Origin: Allodiplogaster sudhausi | Lineage: Eukaryota; Nematoda; Chromadorea; Rhabditida; Diplogasteridae | Direction of reading: 5' to 3' | DNA length: 64,000 bases | Assembly (NCBI GenBank): GCA_945643635.1 | Contig: CALZFC010000006.1 | Span: 10,399,501-10,463,500, forward strand | Shown: piece after piece, positions 13,744 through 25,286 of the stretch | How the letters are laid out: every line of letters begins with the position of its first letter | How positions within the stretch are numbered: position 1 is the first letter of the stretch | The notes under the pieces: model-generated | Seen by the model: only the letters and a program-made list of their open reading frames with translations | What the model was told of the DNA's origin: nothing | The model's database searches: none | Position numbers and translations under genes: made by a program

Positions 13744-16700
13744 TTAAATGTTTAAATTGGTTTGGATATTGATATTTAGAAGCCTTCACGAAGGGAAAGC
13801 GCAGGCAGTCGTGACATCATCGACGTTGCCGAGCCACGTGAAAGATACGATCCACGAATGTTCCGCGCACCTCCTCCACCGTCGCCACCCGCCGATTTCG
13901 CGACGGAAGATGCTATTATTGAGGTTGGCAAGCTCACGAATTCACTATTTGTGTGCATTATTTATCAAGCAAATATTTTCATAAATTAAAAAGAGTTCCC
14001 AGATCCAATCTTTACGCAATCGTGGACAGCCGCCATTCCCTCGTCTCATCAACTTGCCTGATGATTACGGCATGACGTCACCGCCACTCGACAACATCCA
14101 GAAAGCGTTCCTCAGACAGGTAACCCATTTTATATACATAGTCTATTTTAACTTCAATTATCTGATTCACTTCACTATTGTGTATTAGAGAGCCGCTGTA
14201 AAAAGTCGCAATCTGTAATGAATAGGTACATACATACATATGCAATTTGAAGATGTAATTTTTCCTCTAACAAACAAATGCTTGTCCGAACAGGTGGCTG
14301 CCCACCAACTTGTTCCTGATCCGCGTGTACCTGGGGGCTTCAGTGCTCGCCCTCTTTCCATTCACCAGCTGGTCCATACAAACATGACGAATCTAGCCAA
14401 TCTCAGCCGGTCTCCCTTTATGTATTTTCTTGTCATTAATCTCTTAGAATGTTAAATTAAGACGTCTTGGGAGTGCCGCAGACCTAACGGCAATTACTAC
14501 TATTTTGAGTCTATTAAATGAGCTTTGCTCATTAAAGGGGTTCGCCAAAGCTGCCTGCTCGCCCAGACATCATTTTGCCTCGTCAGCAACCAGCCAACCG
14601 TCAGCAGCAGGGCTTTATCGCGCAGGACAAGTACATTAGGGACGTCGACGAGGTTGACAAATTCATCAGTCACTTATGTAATTATTTACATTTCCTTCGT
14701 TGAACTGCTCAAAAAATATTGTCTACAAGCCGTCTTATGCCCGTTTATAAACACATTTTAATTTGTGTTATTTACAGGTGGAGATCGATCCATTCGCGGG
14801 GCGCCGCGTCTCTCCGTCGACATTTGCGCCGAGCTCCTCGCCTACAACCACTGAGAAACCACCAAGTCATGACGAACTGGACGAGGAACTCACTGAAGAG
14901 GTAGTCAGATTAGAAATCTTTTTCATTTTTTCAGTGACCTTTTTTGTAATGTTGGTGGATGTAACTGTAAAAGATACGAAGAATCAAACCATTTGCAGTC
15001 GGTATTTGCTTTGGTTAATATTAAAGGAGATAGAGCTAGCAGCTGCTCTGTTCGGAACGGAAGACTCTCCTGCAAAATCTACGATTCACATTGCACGTGA
15101 CGTGATCGGAGCAGCATTTGACTCGTTGCCTCCGGGAGAGAAAGTGGACACTCCAATCTTACGGCCTTCTCTTCCTCCCTCCTCCGCTCATCGAACTGTT
15201 CCATCTCCACCGCGAACGAACGGAGCAGCGTCGTTTTCGGATGATCCACAAGTCATAAAGTAAGCCTATTTTTTAAATTTTTAATATTAATTATGTATTT
15301 TCTAAAGATCCATCACTGATACCGTAAACCGGAGCCTCCGCCTGATGGCGTCAAATTTTGTAGCCAGCCGTTGGCTCCTATTCGCCAGTCACAGCAGCAG
15401 CCACATTCTCCCCGACTGCCGCAAGAAAGCCGCGCCAATCGGCAAATTCGCGTCGGGAATCCTCCGCCACAATTGCATGAGGTTTTAAATGTAAACAACG
15501 TGAGGAGCCCCTCGAAGAATTTTGAATAAGAAAAAAAAATTTCGATAAGTAATTATTTTTCAAAGAATCATAATAGAATTAGCTCGGCTGCAGGGACAAA
15601 TCTTTCACCATCTCATTTTCAGATTCCCGTGACTGCCTCGCAAACTCAGCAGCGTCCTCATCTCGTTCCCGAATTCGAGCCGCCGACGCGTGGCCGACAA
15701 GTCATCTACCTGCCAGCTGGAGAAACGCCACAGCAACATCAACAGGTTGCCACCGGCCAACGTCCCGAGCGTGTTTTGGCGCAGCCGGAATCGAATACGT
15801 ACGCTCATTATTTTATTTCTTTATTTATACGTTATTTTATAGTTTTCTTGAGACTATCACTTGAGAGATTGATAAGCTCGTAACGGAGTCAATAAATATT
15901 CGTGCTACTCTTCTTAGATTCCCCACTCTCGCACCCACCGGATTTCCAACTCTGACAAGTACGCCTATTCCTCCGACCTCATATCGTCCATTGCCTTCAT
16001 CTCCTCCTCCACTCCCTCCTCCCCCTCCCCCTCCTCCTCCTCGATCCTTCTCATCCGTCTCTCCCTACGTCTCACCCACTCCGTCCTTCAACACCTATCC
16101 GACATCTCTTGGATACGTCGCTTCCACCCTCTCACCGGTGGCGCCACTGCTAAACTCGGCGCCGATAGAATTCGGCCAGCCTGCAGCCTTCCGCCCGCCG
16201 CCGCCCGAATGGGGCCAATGGAGCGAGTGCTCGGTCACTTGCGGAAGAGGCTTACGAACAAGGAGAATTGATGTCTGCGGAGGCGACAACGGAGAAGGTT
16301 ACTCATTTTTTTACTGTAATTAAAGTTAAATTTATCATTATTTTAATGCATTGTCCTTTTATTAATTATAATCCTGACGTGTTAATTTGAGAAAACTGTA
16401 AATTGGCAAATTGAATAATTAGCGGAACTCCTCGTTGGCACGCCGGCTAACTTCGCCCCCGTGCGAGGCAAGCGCCACGCGTCCCTTCAAGAAGGCCAAC
16501 TTATCGTCGGCACTCCGGTCACCAGAGATGGTCTGAGACTCTTTAAACAATTACATTTATTGTGTGGCCAACAGCGGAAAGAAGCAGCCCGAATTCCTAT
16601 TCCTTGTATTTTTCTCTAAATAGGTGTCTTTAATTTTCATCTGCATTTTACAGGTGCCGTGTGCTCGGAAACAGAAGAGTGCGAAATGGAGCCGTGCTGG

Positions 16701-17900
16701 CACTTCTCGGAGTGGAGCGATTGGACAGAGTGCAGCAAAGAGTGCGGAATGGTACATACAGGACTGTCTCTCGCTCTTTCTTTCCCTCTCTCGCTATCTC
16801 TGTTTCTCGCTCTCCCATTCTATCACCCACTCTCTCTCGCTCCATATGTCTCATTTTCTCTCTCTTTATCCTGCTATACCTTGCTATCTGTTCTTCTGGT
16901 TCCCTTTTCCCTTTCGTGTGGCTTGATCTTGTGGTTGCAGGGATTCGCTCTTCGCCGCCGCGTCTGCGTGATTGGCCCGTGTCCGGGGCCGCTGTCCGAG
17001 TCCAGGAGATGCATTGGAGTTGTCCGTTTAATACAAAATTTTTTAATCTGAACTGGCCGTTGAATTTGTAAGATGAAAATAAAATTTAAAAAAAAAGTCG
17101 CGTTTGTAGCGTTGCGAGCGTCCGTCGGTGTGGGCGGAGTGGGGAGTGTGGTCGGCGTGCTCCGCCAGCTGTGGCATCGGCACCAAATTCCGCGAGCGAT
17201 TCTGCGACAGCCACAAGTGCTTCGGTTGGTCGCCAGCTTCTCTGCCTTTTATTCATGCTAGGAAATGGAGTCCGCAGCAACAAAGTCTTCTCTTCAGGAA
17301 GCAACCGCGAAGCACGCCGCTGCCAGATTTCGCCTTGTGTCGGAGCGCCAGATCTTTTTATCCAGCCCGAAGAGCCGTTGGTTTGTAGAGATTTTAGGGA
17401 ACTACTCTGAATAGCCTATGGTTTTCTATAAATATAAAATAATGCAGTTGTGATAAGTAAGTAACAACTTTTATATAAACGTTCTCCTTTTCCGTTGCCT
17501 GCTTCTGCCCTGCCGAATGATCTACCGCCGGTTCGCTACACGGCCTCCACCCCTCCACTGCCACACACGCCGTCGCTGCTCGACGTGACGCTCTGGGGCA
17601 ACTGGGCGCAGTCAGAGCAAATTCATTTTTTTCTTTCTTTGATCAGTGTGTCTTTTATACTACATTCATTCAAGTGTGTTTATTAGGAAACATCGCTTAA
17701 AAAGACTTTAAATACATATACATATATGCATATGTTTAAAGTAAAGTGATTTTTTTTAAGTTAATTAATATTGTTTTGCCTCGAACAGATGCTCGGTGAC
17801 TTGTGGTCTCGGCACGACAATCCGCCGCCACCGAACCACCGGCTCCGTGCAGCACAAGTCTTGCTTTGTCGTCTCTTGCGAGGACGTCCTCAGAAGATAA
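7251..17900 (+). CDS. Secreted ADAMTS metalloprotease (ADT-1/ADT-2-like)
   Basis: Extracellular zinc protease predicted to act on matrix or cuticle. About 39 exons encode roughly 1,800 aa. ATG 7251 opens a signal peptide (MNFKFACNIVVAMLSLQ, exon 7251-7301). The prodomain follows (exons 7421-7496, 7638-7769, 7818-7954, 8145-8268, 8317-8404). The catalytic domain spans 8463-9660: HEMGHS is split across the 9310/9534 junction and continues LGMYHD, then the Met-turn CIMSP. A disintegrin-like exon (10191-10292) and WCGNG follow, then a first TSP1 repeat (10702-10874) and a Cys-rich region (to 11502). Pro/Ser-rich linkers alternate with five more TSP1 repeats: WSEWSSC at 12.83 kb, WGQWSEC at 16.21, WSDWTEC at 16.71, WSACSASC at 17.14 and CSVTCG at 17.79. 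Stop TAA is 17898-17900. Donors near 11.97 kb and the acceptor near 17.46 kb are uncertain. Reading through the 11.97-kb donor gives an in-frame stop at about 12.02 kb, a possible short isoform. Confidence 0.93.
10141..10180. repeat. (TC)n microsatellite at an ADAMTS 3' splice site
   Basis: A near-perfect TC dinucleotide run ends about 10 nt before the acceptor at 10190, so it forms the polypyrimidine tract of that intron. Confidence 0.9.
13705..13740. repeat. (AT)n microsatellite
   Basis: About 18 TA/AT units inside an ADAMTS intron (13635-13779). It can form a hairpin and is probably length-variable. Confidence 0.9.
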
Positions 17901-19093
17901 TTATGATCTCTTAGCCATAGTGAAGAGCTTCTTTGTCTGCCTGAATATGATGACTATTTTTAGAAAATTTATGCACCAGCAGCTGACTTCATCTGAGAAT
18001 ATCCGATGGATGTATAAAAAGAAATCATTTTTAATGTTTATTTGACATTTCTGAACATAGTAGGCTAGTAGCCTGCAATTGTTGATATCATTGCGCATTT
18101 CATTGTCATCCGCACCATTACATTGGATTTAAGACGGGTTTTTCTCTTGCTTTGACTGTATTTTCGCTTGCTCAAATATCCCGCCGTCTCTTCGATTCAC
18201 GCGTACCCAACGAAACGGTGTTTACACAACGTGGCGATAACAAATAAATATTGCGTTCTTGGCCATACTTTTACAACAAGAGGTACTGCTGAAATTTAAA
18301 AATGTTCAAAATGTTTGACTTTATATGACATCTAACTTTTTTCCACATTCTTCGAAAAGTTCGAAAAGTGTGGCGCATTGGCGGGGAAAAGAATTTTGCG
18401 TTCAGCTCGCCGAGCAGCTGCTGCCGGGAGCGGTGAAAACTGAGTTTTGCCCTTTCGCTTAGATCCGTTCTATTCCACATCTCTCTTTCTATCGCTTCTC
18501 CTTTTCTCTCTTTCTCTCTCTCTCTCTCTCTTTCTCGCTCTATCTTTCCCCCATGATTTTTTCCCAAATGGTCTGATGTGAGCTGTCAATTTCACTCGCT
18601 GTCTCTAATTGCCAATCTATTTTCGTACCGGTCAACACAGAATACTTTCTTCTCTAATTCTCCATCAAGAACTACGAAAGCACTCAATTCGCTACTTCCA
18701 ATCTCGCTGTTGGCAAGGTCACTCACCTCTTCTCCCTTGCTACCCTCCTTTTTTTCTCTCTTTCTCCATCCTTTGTAGTCTCTCTCACTCTCTAATTCTC
18801 ATGTCTATAAATCCATAGTTTCCCACAGTTTTCTGCTTCACTTTCCTCTTTTGTCCTCCCTCCACTTCCTCGTTTCTCTCTTCTCTCTAGTTCTCTCTCT
18901 CTAGCTTCTTCATCACTGCCAAATTTGCCAACTGTTTGGCTAGCCGGACACGCAGCAAAGCACTCAAGAGGAGGCTGATGGAAAGAAAAGCGAGGAAGAA
19001 CGAGTGAAAAGTTTCTCTACAAGTACATGCATACATAGAAGGAAGAGTAAAGAAATTCTGTCTCCCTCATTCATCCGACCCGTGGTCACTTGC
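17901..19093. other. Intergenic region, ADAMTS 3' flank to first Gly-rich gene
   Basis: No supported gene. It holds AT-rich 3' flank, a (TC)n block near 18.50-18.54 kb and CT-rich DNA up to 18.9 kb. Confidence 0.5.
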
Positions 19094-19100
19094 TATAAAA
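19094..19100 (+). promoter_or_regulatory. TATA box of Gly-Tyr peptide gene 1
   Basis: TATAAAA lies about 160 bp upstream of ATG 19258. A 5'UTR exon is plausible, with a donor after TGTCAAG at about 19159 (GTACGA) and an acceptor TTCCTTGAG ending at 19257, immediately before the ATG. This is an inference from motifs. Confidence 0.55.
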
Positions 19101-19257
19101 GGTAAGCATACTCCTCCAATGGCAGCTTCCAAACAGCGCGCTTCGAATCCTCTGTCAAGGTACGATTTGCTTCTGTGCTTCACTTATGATTAGCATACGT
19201 TTTGATACATTAATGTCTTAATTGTCATAATAGTCATTTACCTTTTCATTCCTTGAG

Positions 19258-19682
19258 ATGTCCTCCCGTCTCGTGATTCTTCTCGCCTGCCTTGCCTCTT
19301 TCGCGATGGCGCAATGGGGCGGCGGCTACGGTGGCAACTACGGTGGTGGATACGGTGGCGGTCCCTATGGTGGCATGGGAAGCTACGATGGAATGGGCAA
19401 CTACGGAGGCATGAGCCCATACGGAGGCTACGGAGGAGGTCAGGCAAACTCTGGTTTTTTATTACAAAATGAGAGCATAACATTTATGTAAGTTGTTCTA
19501 TTGTAACGAAAAGAATTTCTTTCAGTGTCCTTTTTTAAATATTTAATTAGAATTGTATATTTCAAGGAATGAGCCCGTACGGCGGCGGCATGATGGGCGG
19601 CCCGATGGGAGGCGGCGGCGGCCTTCCAGGCGCCATCCAAGGAGGCATCATGGGCGCCATGATGGGAGCCATGGGCCGTTAA
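19258..19682 (+). CDS. Secreted Gly-Tyr-rich peptide 1 (nlp/cnc-like)
   Basis: Two exons, 19258-19438 and 19567-19682, joined in phase 1. The N-terminus MSSRLVILLACLASFAMA is a signal peptide followed by QWGGGYGG. The body is GGY/GGM repeats with GMSPYGG, and the C-terminus is AMMGAMGR before TAA. Composition and layout match small secreted Gly-Tyr peptides of nematodes (C. elegans nlp-29-type and cnc clusters, induced in epidermis by infection or wounding), but true orthology is not shown. AATAAA follows at 19812. It is the first of four related + strand genes, and its C-terminal cassette (GGIMGAMMGAMGR) is shared with gene 4. Confidence 0.85.
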
Positions 19683-20283
19683 TTATATTGACGTCTTGTC
19701 ATTCTCCAGCCTCTCAGGCTACTTGTACAATCATAGCAATGATCTGCAACAACATGGGTATCTCGTTCGATATGGAATTATTTTGCTGACTATGTTTCAC
19801 TGTTTGATCTTAATAAAGAAATGAAGCATAAAAAATTGTTTGAAATTACTACTTTAAAACAAAATTCTAGATACATGCATTACAGGAGACCAAGAGAACG
19901 TGCAATCGAGAAATACAGTGCAATTCCAGTGTTTTTATGCAGTGGTCGCAGTGAGTCAGCCAGTTGTGAAAATGTTTCGGCAGGAGGATTAGAGAGGAAA
20001 CACCTCTCGTTCTCTCCCCTTCCCAGGCTCATCCTCGCATAACAATCGAACTCTCACAAATAGATGATGACCCGGGAGTATCTATTCCTCCCTTTCCCTG
20101 GCATTACTCCATCTCCACTTGTGCCTCTTCCTATTCTCTCTTCCATAAGTCTGAGCGCCACAGTGGATCGATACTGTAGCTGATTTTTTTTAATTTCGCA
20201 AATTCATAAATCAGCGAGTTATCTAGAAAAACATCTTTAATATATTTTGTGCACAATATTTCCGCTCATACTCTTCTACGAAG

Positions 20284-20844
20284 ATGGAATTACGATTCTT
20301 GGCATCCCTTCTCTTCATCCTGCTGCATTCTGCTCAGGCGCAGTATTACGGCAGATACGGCGGATATGGTATTATATTCTTTTTCAACCACACATACTAT
20401 ACATGTGTATATATTATATACATATATAAGTTTAACAGATTGACTGGGTTTTGCACAATGTATGTATTTTAATAAAATTTACTGAAACTAATTGTAAGTT
20501 CTAATTGTTTTTGCATTTTGAAAATGAAAAGACTATACATTAATTCGTTATAGTAGTAACTACAAAATATATAAAAGTGAAAGTTCTATTTTGTTGCCAA
20601 AAACATGAAAATAAGAAAATACTAATCCTCATTGAGGTTACCCATACTACGGCTACGGCTATGGCTACAATCCATACAGCGGCATTCCGCCGCCGGGAAT
20701 TCCAATTGGCTTCGGCGGGCCTGGCGGCCTCGAGGGTGCCCTCCAAGGGGGGATTATCTTATGGGCGCGCTTGGTCGATAAAGCTCTTGACGTTTTATCA
20801 GTGCAGCTGAATAAATATAAATGTATGTATGTGGTGGCAAAATG
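20284..20844 (+). pseudogene. Gly-Tyr-rich peptide 2, apparent frameshift near C-terminus
   Basis: Exon 1 (20284-20368) encodes the signal peptide MELRFLASLLFILLHSAQA and QYYGRYGGY. Exon 2 starts at 20637 after ATTGAG, giving GYPYYGYGYGYNPYSG and then a Gly-rich stretch. After a run of six G (20747-20752) the frame loses similarity to its paralogues and runs on to a stop near 20842-20844. A different frame from 20761 encodes MGALGR followed by TAA at 20779-20781, matching the conserved ...MGAMGR-stop of the paralogues. Gaining one base in the G run would join the two. This is either a homopolymer sequencing error or a real frameshift allele. Confidence 0.7.
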
Positions 20845-21465
20845 AAAAGAAAGAATGGTCATTTCTTTCTATATTAGCATTCCTTCATGAACCATTATTA
20901 TATCTATGTGTCTATCAATCGCATGCCTGTTCCAATCGTTTTGCCAGATACTTTTGTATATATTTATGTACATATGAGAATAAATATGTATATTGGATGT
21001 AACCTGTTGATATGATTAATAAAACGAATGACTCAATGACGATATCACATGCATGCATATGCATGTATGTATGTAAATATATAAAGACATATATACAAAT
21101 GTGTACATTTTCGATGACAAATGAAGATCAAGTGATCGTTTCGAAGGACAAAGGCCAATGGAGCACTTGCCATCATGAGACTTCCATTTCCATCTCTCTG
21201 CCTCTCTCTCTCCCTCTCTCTCGTTTTTGACTCTCATCCTCTCTCATTTCACTACATCCCATTTCCTACCCCTCCTTGGTCAATCCCTTCGTTCCTCTCG
21301 CTGCTGCGTCATTGATGTTTCGCGAACACGTCTAAGCTGTGCCTCGCGTTTTGGTGCGAGAGATGGAAGAGATATCGCAGGATGAGAAGAGACGCAGACA
21401 GCGCATCACAATTCGGGAAGTTAAAGAACGCGGCCGAAGTTGCTGATCTCTTCGATTTGCAAGCG

Positions 21466-21472
21466 TATAAAA
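21466..21472 (+). promoter_or_regulatory. TATA box of Gly-Tyr peptide gene 3
   Basis: TATAAAA in the context GCGTATAAAAGG, about 133 bp upstream of ATG 21605. The A/T-rich stretch ending TTTGCCAG just before the ATG resembles a splice acceptor, so a 5'UTR intron or trans-splice site is likely. Confidence 0.55.
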
Positions 21473-21604
21473 GGACAGAAGATCTCGTTGAGATCATTTT
21501 CTAAGGTCATCTAGACAAGTGGTGACGGTTGTATGTAGTATTACCGTGTACTTTATTTAAAAAAATTTAAAAAAAAAATTAAAAAAAATTTTCCGTTTGC
21601 CAGA

Positions 21605-21999
21605 ATGCTCACGAAGCTCTTGCAAATCTTCGCTCTCTGCTTCGCGTTGTGTGGCTATGGCTAATACGGTGGATACGGTGGATACGGCGGATACGGCGGA
21701 TATCCCCACGGCGGCTACGGAGGATATCCGTACGGTGGCTATGGCGGATACGGAATGGGCATGGGCGGCGGAGGCATCGGCGGTGCGCTTCGTGGTCAGC
21801 TATTTTTATTAAATAAAATTGTTATTCTTAAGTATTAAATTATTAATAGTAATAATAAATCAGTTTCTAGGCAAAATGTATGACTGGTACCGATTGTTTG
21901 ATTCTTCTATATGAAAAATGAATGAACTCAGCCAATGTCTTCTCTGCTTCAGGTGCAATGATGGGAGCAATGATGGGCGGCCTGCTGGGGAAAAAGTAG
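21605..21999 (+). pseudogene. Gly-Tyr-rich peptide 3 with in-frame stop
   Basis: Exon 1 (21605-21794) encodes the signal-like MLTKLLQIFALCFALCGYG. A TAA stop at 21662-21664 sits where the paralogues have Gln (signal cleavage followed by Q-Y/W). After it the same frame continues YGGYGGYGGYGGYPHGGYGG to the donor at 21795. Exon 2 (21953-21999) gives AMMGAMMGGLLGKK and TAG, the conserved tail of the family. A single C-to-T change (CAA to TAA) explains the break. All other parts (TATA box, signal peptide, splice sites, tail) are intact, so inactivation looks recent; a sequence error is the alternative. Confidence 0.75.
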
Positions 22000-22464
22000 A
22001 AGAGTACTTTGTATCTATTATTTCCTTTCACATACTCTGTTTTGTTTACGGAAACATTCTAATATCGTCTCTGACGAACAACATACCGGTGCTATTCTCA
22101 ATTAATTTGGATTCAAAACAAGTTTTATCTCATTTTTGTCTTCGTTTCCACTGTGATATCTGTGTGCCTTCCATGAATTTGGTATTGCCGATATGAAATG
22201 TCTCACCCTTTGCAAGCAATCAGAAGAGAGCCAAAAGTAAGACCGAACGTTCGCTTTCAATTAACAAGATCACCAGGTTCACTCTATGCAATGGAAATAA
22301 AATATGCCCAACCATATTTCTTGCTTACCGCATGGGATGAGAAAAGAGATGGCCGTTTTGGGAAGCCAAATAACTTTCAAAGTGACTGTTTGATTTCAGC
22401 ACACAAATCAAGCAAAAAATGGATCATCGGCCTTTATATAGCGAGAGAGAAATGAAAAGAGAGA

Positions 22465-22499
<35 letters not shown>

Positions 22500-22840
22500 A
22501 GAGATAGATGGAGCTGAATTTTCTGTTGTATTCAGAACGGTTTGGCGAATAGCCGCACCGCCGGCTCTTAATTCCTGTCACATGCGAATAGTGCAAACTT
22601 GGCAGCAGAAATTCGAGAAACTCTGATCATCAAGATCAATAAAAGTGCATTTTACCCGTTTACGATTTTGCTAAATTGTTGGAGCCAAAATTCGAGCAAT
22701 AAAAAACAAGTAATAAATGAAAATTAAAGTTGCACTAATTGTAAGGTGTTGGCACTTGGCGTCGAAAACATTAACGATTTTTTAAGCTGTAAATATGCAT
22801 CTCAAGACTGTGGAAATTTACTTCTAAAAAAAGGGTGACC

Positions 22841-23645
22841 TGATTTTTGGTCAGATGATTATTGGTCAAATGATTATTGGTCAAATTTTTGATGATTTTT
22901 GGTCAAATGATTGTTGGTCAATGATTGTTGGTCAAATGATTATTGGTCAATGATTATTGGTCAAATGATTTTTGGTCAGTTTCTTCTCAAATCGGTGATT
23001 TTTGGTCAAATTTCCAAATTGTGCATTAAAATATTTAAAAAAAAATTATCGAATAGTGCTTTAAAATGTGCTGGGCATCACTTCTTAATCAATTCTAATG
23101 CAAAGGGAACCCAAGTAAAGGCCAGACTTAAGCCTGGTCGCTCTCTGTCACCCTCCCTAGTTGATCCCGTCAACGATTACCACGATTGGCCACACGCCTT
23201 TACCCAATGCCTGAAGTTCCTTCTCCTGAGGCATTCTCTTCTGTACCTTGTTGTCTCTATTATCGTCGAGTAATAAACTCGCCTGGCAAGTAGTCATTGT
23301 CACTGTCGAGCTCAAAGACAAGTATATATGTACATACACTGCCCAAGTCGCATTTGGTTCCCTTATATTTTCATTGCAAAGTAAATCACTTATGAATTAA
23401 ATATACCTTATTGTTTAGATGAGACTTGAAGGTGAACCATGATTGGCAATTTTCGCCCCATGTTTTACATTCGTCGCGCTAATTTAATTCGATATAATTC
23501 AAAATTGACCAAAAATCACAAATTTGTGAAAAAATCTGACCAAAAATCATTTGACCAACAATCAGTGACTAAAAATCATTTGACCAAAAATCAGCAAAAA
23601 TTTGACCAACAATCATTTGACTAAAAATCATTTGACCAAAAATCA
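22841..23645. mobile_element. Element bounded by inverted arrays of a TGGTCAAA repeat
   Basis: At 22841-23010 a ~14-15-bp unit (TGATT[A/T]TTGGTCAAA) repeats about ten times. At 23505-23645 its reverse complement (TTTGACCAAAAATCA) repeats in the same way, enclosing ~500 bp of unrelated sequence. Both outer flanks carry CTAAAAAAAG-type sequence in direct orientation, possibly a target duplication. There is no coding region. The structure suggests a non-autonomous fold-back transposon rather than a gene or CRISPR array. Confidence 0.7.
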
Positions 23646-23973
23646 AGGAACCTAAAAAAAGTGGGTTTTTATGTACATGAACCACTTGTATATATTGCAC
23701 TTGCATTTCTTTCGTAATGCAGAGATGCATGATGAAAATTGTAGATTCCAATGTGGATGCCTTCACAATCGTTAAAATTCAATTTCTTTATTACCAATGG
23801 TCTTTTAAGGTAACACAATCCATGAATAAAACTACAACAACTGCTTTCCGGGGGATCAGAAGGGACCTTTTCTTCGTGCTCTTCTCGCGAATATAAATGC
23901 CGTCTATTTGGCTTCCGACCCTATGATCTATTGCAAGTCCTTGGGCGAAAATGAGCGTCACACTACGAAAATG

Positions 23974-24249
23974 TTAATATAGGGGGGTCTGTATCTCGGC
24001 CCCCAGATTTCGCACAGACCCAATGTTCCACTCATTGTCAGCTCGACATCGAATGACCTTAGAGCTATTGAATGCAACATAGTAACCACGGAGCAAAACG
24101 TTATGGAACCCTGGGGGTTGACTTAAAAGTAAGCCAGCGAAGTCAACACTTACAATAAGCTCCCGATCTGTAACCCAAATAACTGCACCTAAAAGAGAAA
24201 GATGATGATGATGATAAAGATACTTATTTAACCTGGCGATCTCTTGCAA
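23974..24249 (-). other. Unidentified open stretch
   Basis: A 91-codon minus-strand ORF with balanced composition, containing WVTDRELIVSVDFAGLL and RADNEWNIGSVRNLG. I do not recognise a family. An acceptor (CTTTTAG) lies just upstream of GAVIWV and a donor-like GTAAG follows ELI. It could be an exon of a small gene or remains of a repeat. The surrounding 23.7-25.1 kb holds no other supported gene. Confidence 0.2.
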
Positions 24250-25120
24250 GGAGAAATAGTGACGTTGCTAGTCCCATGATGTCGAGTGACGTAATCACTT
24301 TGAAAAAACTTGACTGATTCATGACAACTGCTCAGAAATGGGTTGCGCAAGAGTAGTCTGCTCGCTTGATATCGCAGAGCTGCCTGTGAGCCAAGAGTGG
24401 TTCTGCCCTTCCGCCCCTGTTCAGCAAAGAGTCCTTTCTCACTGATAGATCAACAGGTACAAATGCGAACTTAGATTGTGCTTGACCCAAACCCGAGAAA
24501 GGCGGATGCTGGGTTGGAGATAGAGAAAAAACATTGGGAGAATAGAGATAAGAAGAGATATCGAGGAAAGAAACGGAATGAGTGGATTAGGGAGAGAGAT
24601 AAAGAGTGAGAGATAAAGGGTAGAGAGAGGTGAAAGTAAGAAAGAAAGCCAGAGGAAATAGAGTGAGAAGAGGCCGATCACGTCATGCGGTCATCATTCT
24701 GTTTCGTAGAGAAACGGCAGATGAGCGCCAAACACAGGGCGAGGGCATTTCTATAAAAGCATCTCTCCTTCCATGCTCAAGACGCAATTCGCGCACTCTC
24801 AGCGAAGGACATGCGGCCACGAAACGAGAATTTGGTTTCTCTGCAAAACTAACTTTATTACGTAGGCGGAAAGACATTCTTTCAGCCCTAACAAATTTGT
24901 AACTGTACTCCTTCCACAAGTTGGTTATTTTGTAGACCAAGCGGCACTCTAATCATGTGCAAATATTTTCATTCAAGAAAAAAAGGCTAAAATAGATGTT
25001 CAGTATTCCGACAAGTTCTCTGTCATGTTTATAATATTCTCTTCTGGATCATTTTGAATACATAATAAACCTTTGCAGGCAAAGGTTGCTCTAAATCATT
25101 TTGATCCTTTTGTTTATTTC

Positions 25121-25212
25121 TTCATCTGTCCATCTCTCTAAATTTGTCTCTGTTACTCTATGTTTCTTCATCTGTCCATCTCTCTAAATTTGTCTCTGTT
25201 ACTCTATGTCTC
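25121..25212. repeat. 46-bp direct repeat, two copies
   Basis: The unit beginning TTCATCTGTCCATCTCTCTA occurs at 25121 and again at 25167, essentially identical, just upstream of Gly-Tyr peptide gene 4. It may duplicate a promoter element. Confidence 0.85.
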
Positions 25213-25286
25213 TTTATATATCACCGTGATGTATCAAAGCGGGACTGCTAGTTAGATTCTACTTTTTACAGGCGTATAAATCAAAT

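Noticed and set aside
22198..22455. 85-codon plus-strand ORF
   Set aside because: Reasonable composition but no signal peptide, domain, promoter or splice partner; adjacent to a GA repeat and fold-back element.
22841..23645. Short regularly spaced repeats that could look like a CRISPR array
   Set aside because: Units are ~14 bp, contiguous without unique spacers, and inverted at the other end; the genome is eukaryotic.
25275..25281. TATAAAT just before the start codon of Gly-Tyr peptide 4 as a TATA box
   Set aside because: Only 6 nt from the ATG, with a splice acceptor right before it; too close to serve as a core promoter.
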